Below, piece after piece: positions 62,031 through 64,000 of a stretch of 64,000 bases of DNA. This DNA comes from Pseudanabaena sp. (lineage in GTDB: Bacteria; Cyanobacteriota; Cyanobacteriia; Pseudanabaenales; Pseudanabaenaceae). How positions within the stretch are numbered: position 1 is the first letter of the stretch; each line of letters begins with the position of its first letter. The position numbers were made by a program, and so were the translations under genes. Location of the stretch: the NCBI GenBank assembly GCA_003249015.1, contig QBLS01000008.1:1-64000 (forward strand), in the 5' to 3' direction. Under the pieces are notes generated by a model that did no database searches, had not been told where the DNA came from, and saw only the letters and a list, made by a program, of their open reading frames with translations.

Positions 62031-63752
62031 ATGTTTCAGCCAACTATCAATCCTAAATCTGAGTTTCGAGAGCGATGGAGCTTTGGGGACATCCTATTGC
62101 CCTTAGCCTTAATTACGCTGATTTTTACGATTGTGCAGACTGCTAGCAAGTTTACAGGGGCTTATAATAGCGGCTATGTAATCAATCTATCTCTCAGCTA
62201 TTTACCAAGTTACGCTGTGCAAACTCTAGTGAGAATGCTAGCGGCTTACTTGATTTCCCTATTATTTAGTTTGACCTATGCCTATATTGCCTATCGTTCC
62301 GCTTTATGGTCAAAGATACTGATTCCTTTATTAGACATTCTCCAATCAATTCCTGTACTTTCATTTTTACCCGCAGTGGTTTTGGCTCTAGTGGGGCTTT
62401 TCCCTGGACAGAGGTTAGGGATTGAAATTGCTTCCATCTTACTGATTTTTACAGGGATGACTTGGAATATGACCTTTAGCTTCTATCAATCTCTAACGAG
62501 TATTCCTAAAGAATTGATTGAAGCTAGTCAAGTTTATGGGCTAGGTGGTTGGCAGAGATTTTGGACTATGGAGCTACCTTCAGGAGTGGTGGGCTTGGTA
62601 TGGAATAGCGTCATGTCGGTAGCAGGGGGATGGTTTTTCTTGATGCAAACTGAATCTTTTACGCTTTCAAATCGTGACTTTACATTGCCAGGACTTGGTT
62701 CTTTTTTGAGAGCCGCCGCAAATGCAGGAGATAATCTAGCAATTTTTAGTGGGCTAGCGGTTTTGATTGCCATCATTGCGACAATTGATTATTTGGTATG
62801 GAGACCTTTGATTGCTTGGTCGGAGAAATTTAAGAATGAGACTGTTGAGGCGGCTCAAGTTCCAGAGTCAGTCGTTTTGGACTTCTTGAGGCGATCGCCA
62901 ACAATGCGAATTATTAGCGATCGCCTGTTTAGTCCCATTGCCGAAGCTGTTAATAGCAGGCTCAGCCCCAAGCCATCGGTACCCATCAGGAATCAAACTG
63001 CAAAATATATGAACTGGCTGAATTGGCTAGTACTCGGGGTGGCGGGCTTTGTGGTCGTGAATGGCGTATTTAGGGCGATCGCCTTGTTGAGTACGATGCC
63101 ACTTAGTTCTTGGCAAAAAGTAGCGATCGGTGCTCTATTCACGGCTATTCGGGTGTTTATTGTTTTGATTATTTCCCTTATCATCACCGTTCCCATTGGC
63201 GTAACCATTGGGCGCAATCCAAAACTTGCTCAATTTCTCCAGCCGATTGTGCAGATTGCTGCTTCGGTTCCTGCGACCGCTCTCTTTCCAGTGCTATTAC
63301 TGTATTTAGGGAATATGGCTGGAGGCTTGGATATTGGCGCAGTAATTTTGATGACTTTAGGAAGTATGTGGTACATCCTTTTTAACGTAATTGCAGGAGC
63401 GCAAGCCATTCCCTCAGAGTTGTTTGAAGCGGCAAGGGTTTATAAACTTTCGCCTTGGCAGCGCTGGCGCACTCTCATCTTGCCAGGGATTTTTCCATAC
63501 CTTGTTACAGGGATCATTACAGCGGTTGGTGGCGCGTGGAATGCCAGTATTGCAGGTGAGTATATCAAGTTTCAAGGACGTGTGTTGACAGCAACAGGAC
63601 TAGGCTCAACTATTACTCAGGCTTCTGATGTGGGAGACTTCCCTCTGTTGTTAGCATCGACTATCGTGATGTCTCTGTTAGTAGTGGCGACAAATCGCTT
63701 AGTGTGGCGACCTCTCTATCATTTGGCACAAACCAAATATCAGCTTCAGTAA
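62031..63752 (+). CDS. ABC importer permease, two fused permease domains
   Basis: 573 residues from ATG 62031. Two BPD-type permease halves in one chain. Each has the EAA loop: ELIEASQVYGLGGWQRFWTMELPSGV (about 160-190) and ELFEAARVYKLSPWQRWRTLILPGIF (about 463-490). Around 12 transmembrane helices in total. The fusion supplies both halves of the channel for the ATPase encoded just upstream. The stop TAA is the first three bases of a family A element. Confidence 0.9.
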   Translation: MFQPTINPKSEFRERWSFGDILLPLALITLIFTIVQTASKFTGAYNSGYVINLSLSYLPSYAVQTLVRMLAAYLISLLFSLTYAYIAYRSALWSKILIPLLDILQSIPVLSFLPAVVLALVGLFPGQRLGIEIASILLIFTGMTWNMTFSFYQSLTSIPKELIEASQVYGLGGWQRFWTMELPSGVVGLVWNSVMSVAGGWFFLMQTESFTLSNRDFTLPGLGSFLRAAANAGDNLAIFSGLAVLIAIIATIDYLVWRPLIAWSEKFKNETVEAAQVPESVVLDFLRRSPTMRIISDRLFSPIAEAVNSRLSPKPSVPIRNQTAKYMNWLNWLVLGVAGFVVVNGVFRAIALLSTMPLSSWQKVAIGALFTAIRVFIVLIISLIITVPIGVTIGRNPKLAQFLQPIVQIAASVPATALFPVLLLYLGNMAGGLDIGAVILMTLGSMWYILFNVIAGAQAIPSELFEAARVYKLSPWQRWRTLILPGIFPYLVTGIITAVGGAWNASIAGEYIKFQGRVLTATGLGSTITQASDVGDFPLLLASTIVMSLLVVATNRLVWRPLYHLAQTKYQLQ

Positions 63753-63839
63753 GTAGCTAGCTCACCATAATTAAAATCTAGAAAGCTGTCCCGCCCGCGT
63801 AGCGGGTGGGACAGCTTTCTAGGTTTTAAGGTTGCTTAA
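63750..63839. repeat. Family A element after the permease gene
   Basis: Begins at the permease stop codon (TAAGTAGCTAGCTCACCATAA), core gctgtcccgcccgc-gta-gcgggtgggacagc, right end decayed (ggttttaaggttgcttaag) and overlapping the sufS stop by 3 nt. Confidence 0.75.
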
Positions 63840-64000
63840 GCCATAACATCTTTAAAGAAGGAGATCGCATCTTTGAGGGAAGCGACAAAAGTATCGATTT
63901 CAGCCTTGGTGTTGTAGAAATAGACACTTGCCCTTGCTGTGCCGCTAATGCCTAAAAAGCGATGGAGTGGCTGAGTGCAGTGATGTCCTGAGCGGATAGC
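63836..64000 (-). CDS. sufS: Cysteine desulfurase SufS, C-terminal 54 residues
   Basis: The frame enters from the right edge and stops at 63836. The fragment [20 protein letters not shown] contains the catalytic Cys loop (RSGHHC) of group II cysteine desulfurases, and [21 protein letters not shown] is the usual C-terminus. SufS takes sulfur from cysteine for Fe-S cluster assembly by SufBCD. In cyanobacteria it is normally the last gene of sufBCDS; the rest lies outside the window. Confidence 0.93.
   Translation of the reverse strand, partial: AIRSGHHCTQPLHRFLGISGTARASVYFYNTKAEIDTFVASLKDAISFFKDVMA

Overview
The window comes from an oxygenic photosynthetic cyanobacterium. The evidence is phycocyanin cpcB-cpcA, psbI, a complete kaiA-kaiB-kaiC clock locus, gas-vesicle genes, Ycf23/DUF561, DUF3143 and DUF3285 proteins, and the very frequent HIP1 octamer (GCGATCGC). 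A filamentous, gas-vacuolate, Pseudanabaena-like organism would fit, but that genus is a guess. No rRNA, tRNA, CRISPR array or intact insertion sequence was recognised.

Layout. 1-4350 is an accessory block: a partial PD-(D/E)XK nuclease, a gene fragment without a start codon, and three toxin-antitoxin (TA) modules separated by copies of a 46-bp repeat bounded by HIP1 octamers. 4554-9090 holds clpB, a mazEF-type pair set beside a ferredoxin gene, and nusB. 9154-11987 is a gas-vesicle operon (gvpA-gvpC-gvpN-gvpJ, minus strand) in which gvpN carries a 13-bp tandem duplication that breaks its frame. 12296-22165 is mostly core genes: asd-dapA-rnj, a J-domain/DUF3143 pair, cdsA, a glycosyltransferase and membrane proteins. 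22517-27546 has glyQ, cpcBA with a strong terminator, a DUF29 gene, leuB and a pentapeptide-repeat protein. 27620-33083 is the clock region: kaiA, then kaiB-kaiC on the minus strand, with a divergent hybrid histidine kinase whose receiver domain lacks the phospho-acceptor Asp. 33531-49221 is rich in signalling and transport: a UrtA-like/PAS/adenylate cyclase fusion, cupin, metallo-hydrolase, ammonium transporter, GAF protein, psbI overlapping an ABC exporter, a response regulator, a MASE1 hybrid kinase and an ABC-F ATPase. 49393-52492 is a second accessory patch: a large nuclease-like gene between two repeat copies, and a TA pair whose toxin has a nonsense mutation. 52669-64000 holds glgB, CHRD, DUF928, a Ser/Thr kinase, ycf23-like, an ABC importer ATPase/permease pair, and the 3' end of sufS.

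Most intergenic spaces carry short palindromic repeats of at least five families. Several have imperfect terminal inverted repeats like miniature transposable elements, and many begin exactly at a stop codon. They probably double as terminators and in two cases supply the last codons of the neighbouring gene. The points most worth following up are the gvpN duplication, the urea-sensor-like adenylate cyclase, the repeat-separated TA array, and the kinase with a degenerate receiver beside kaiA.
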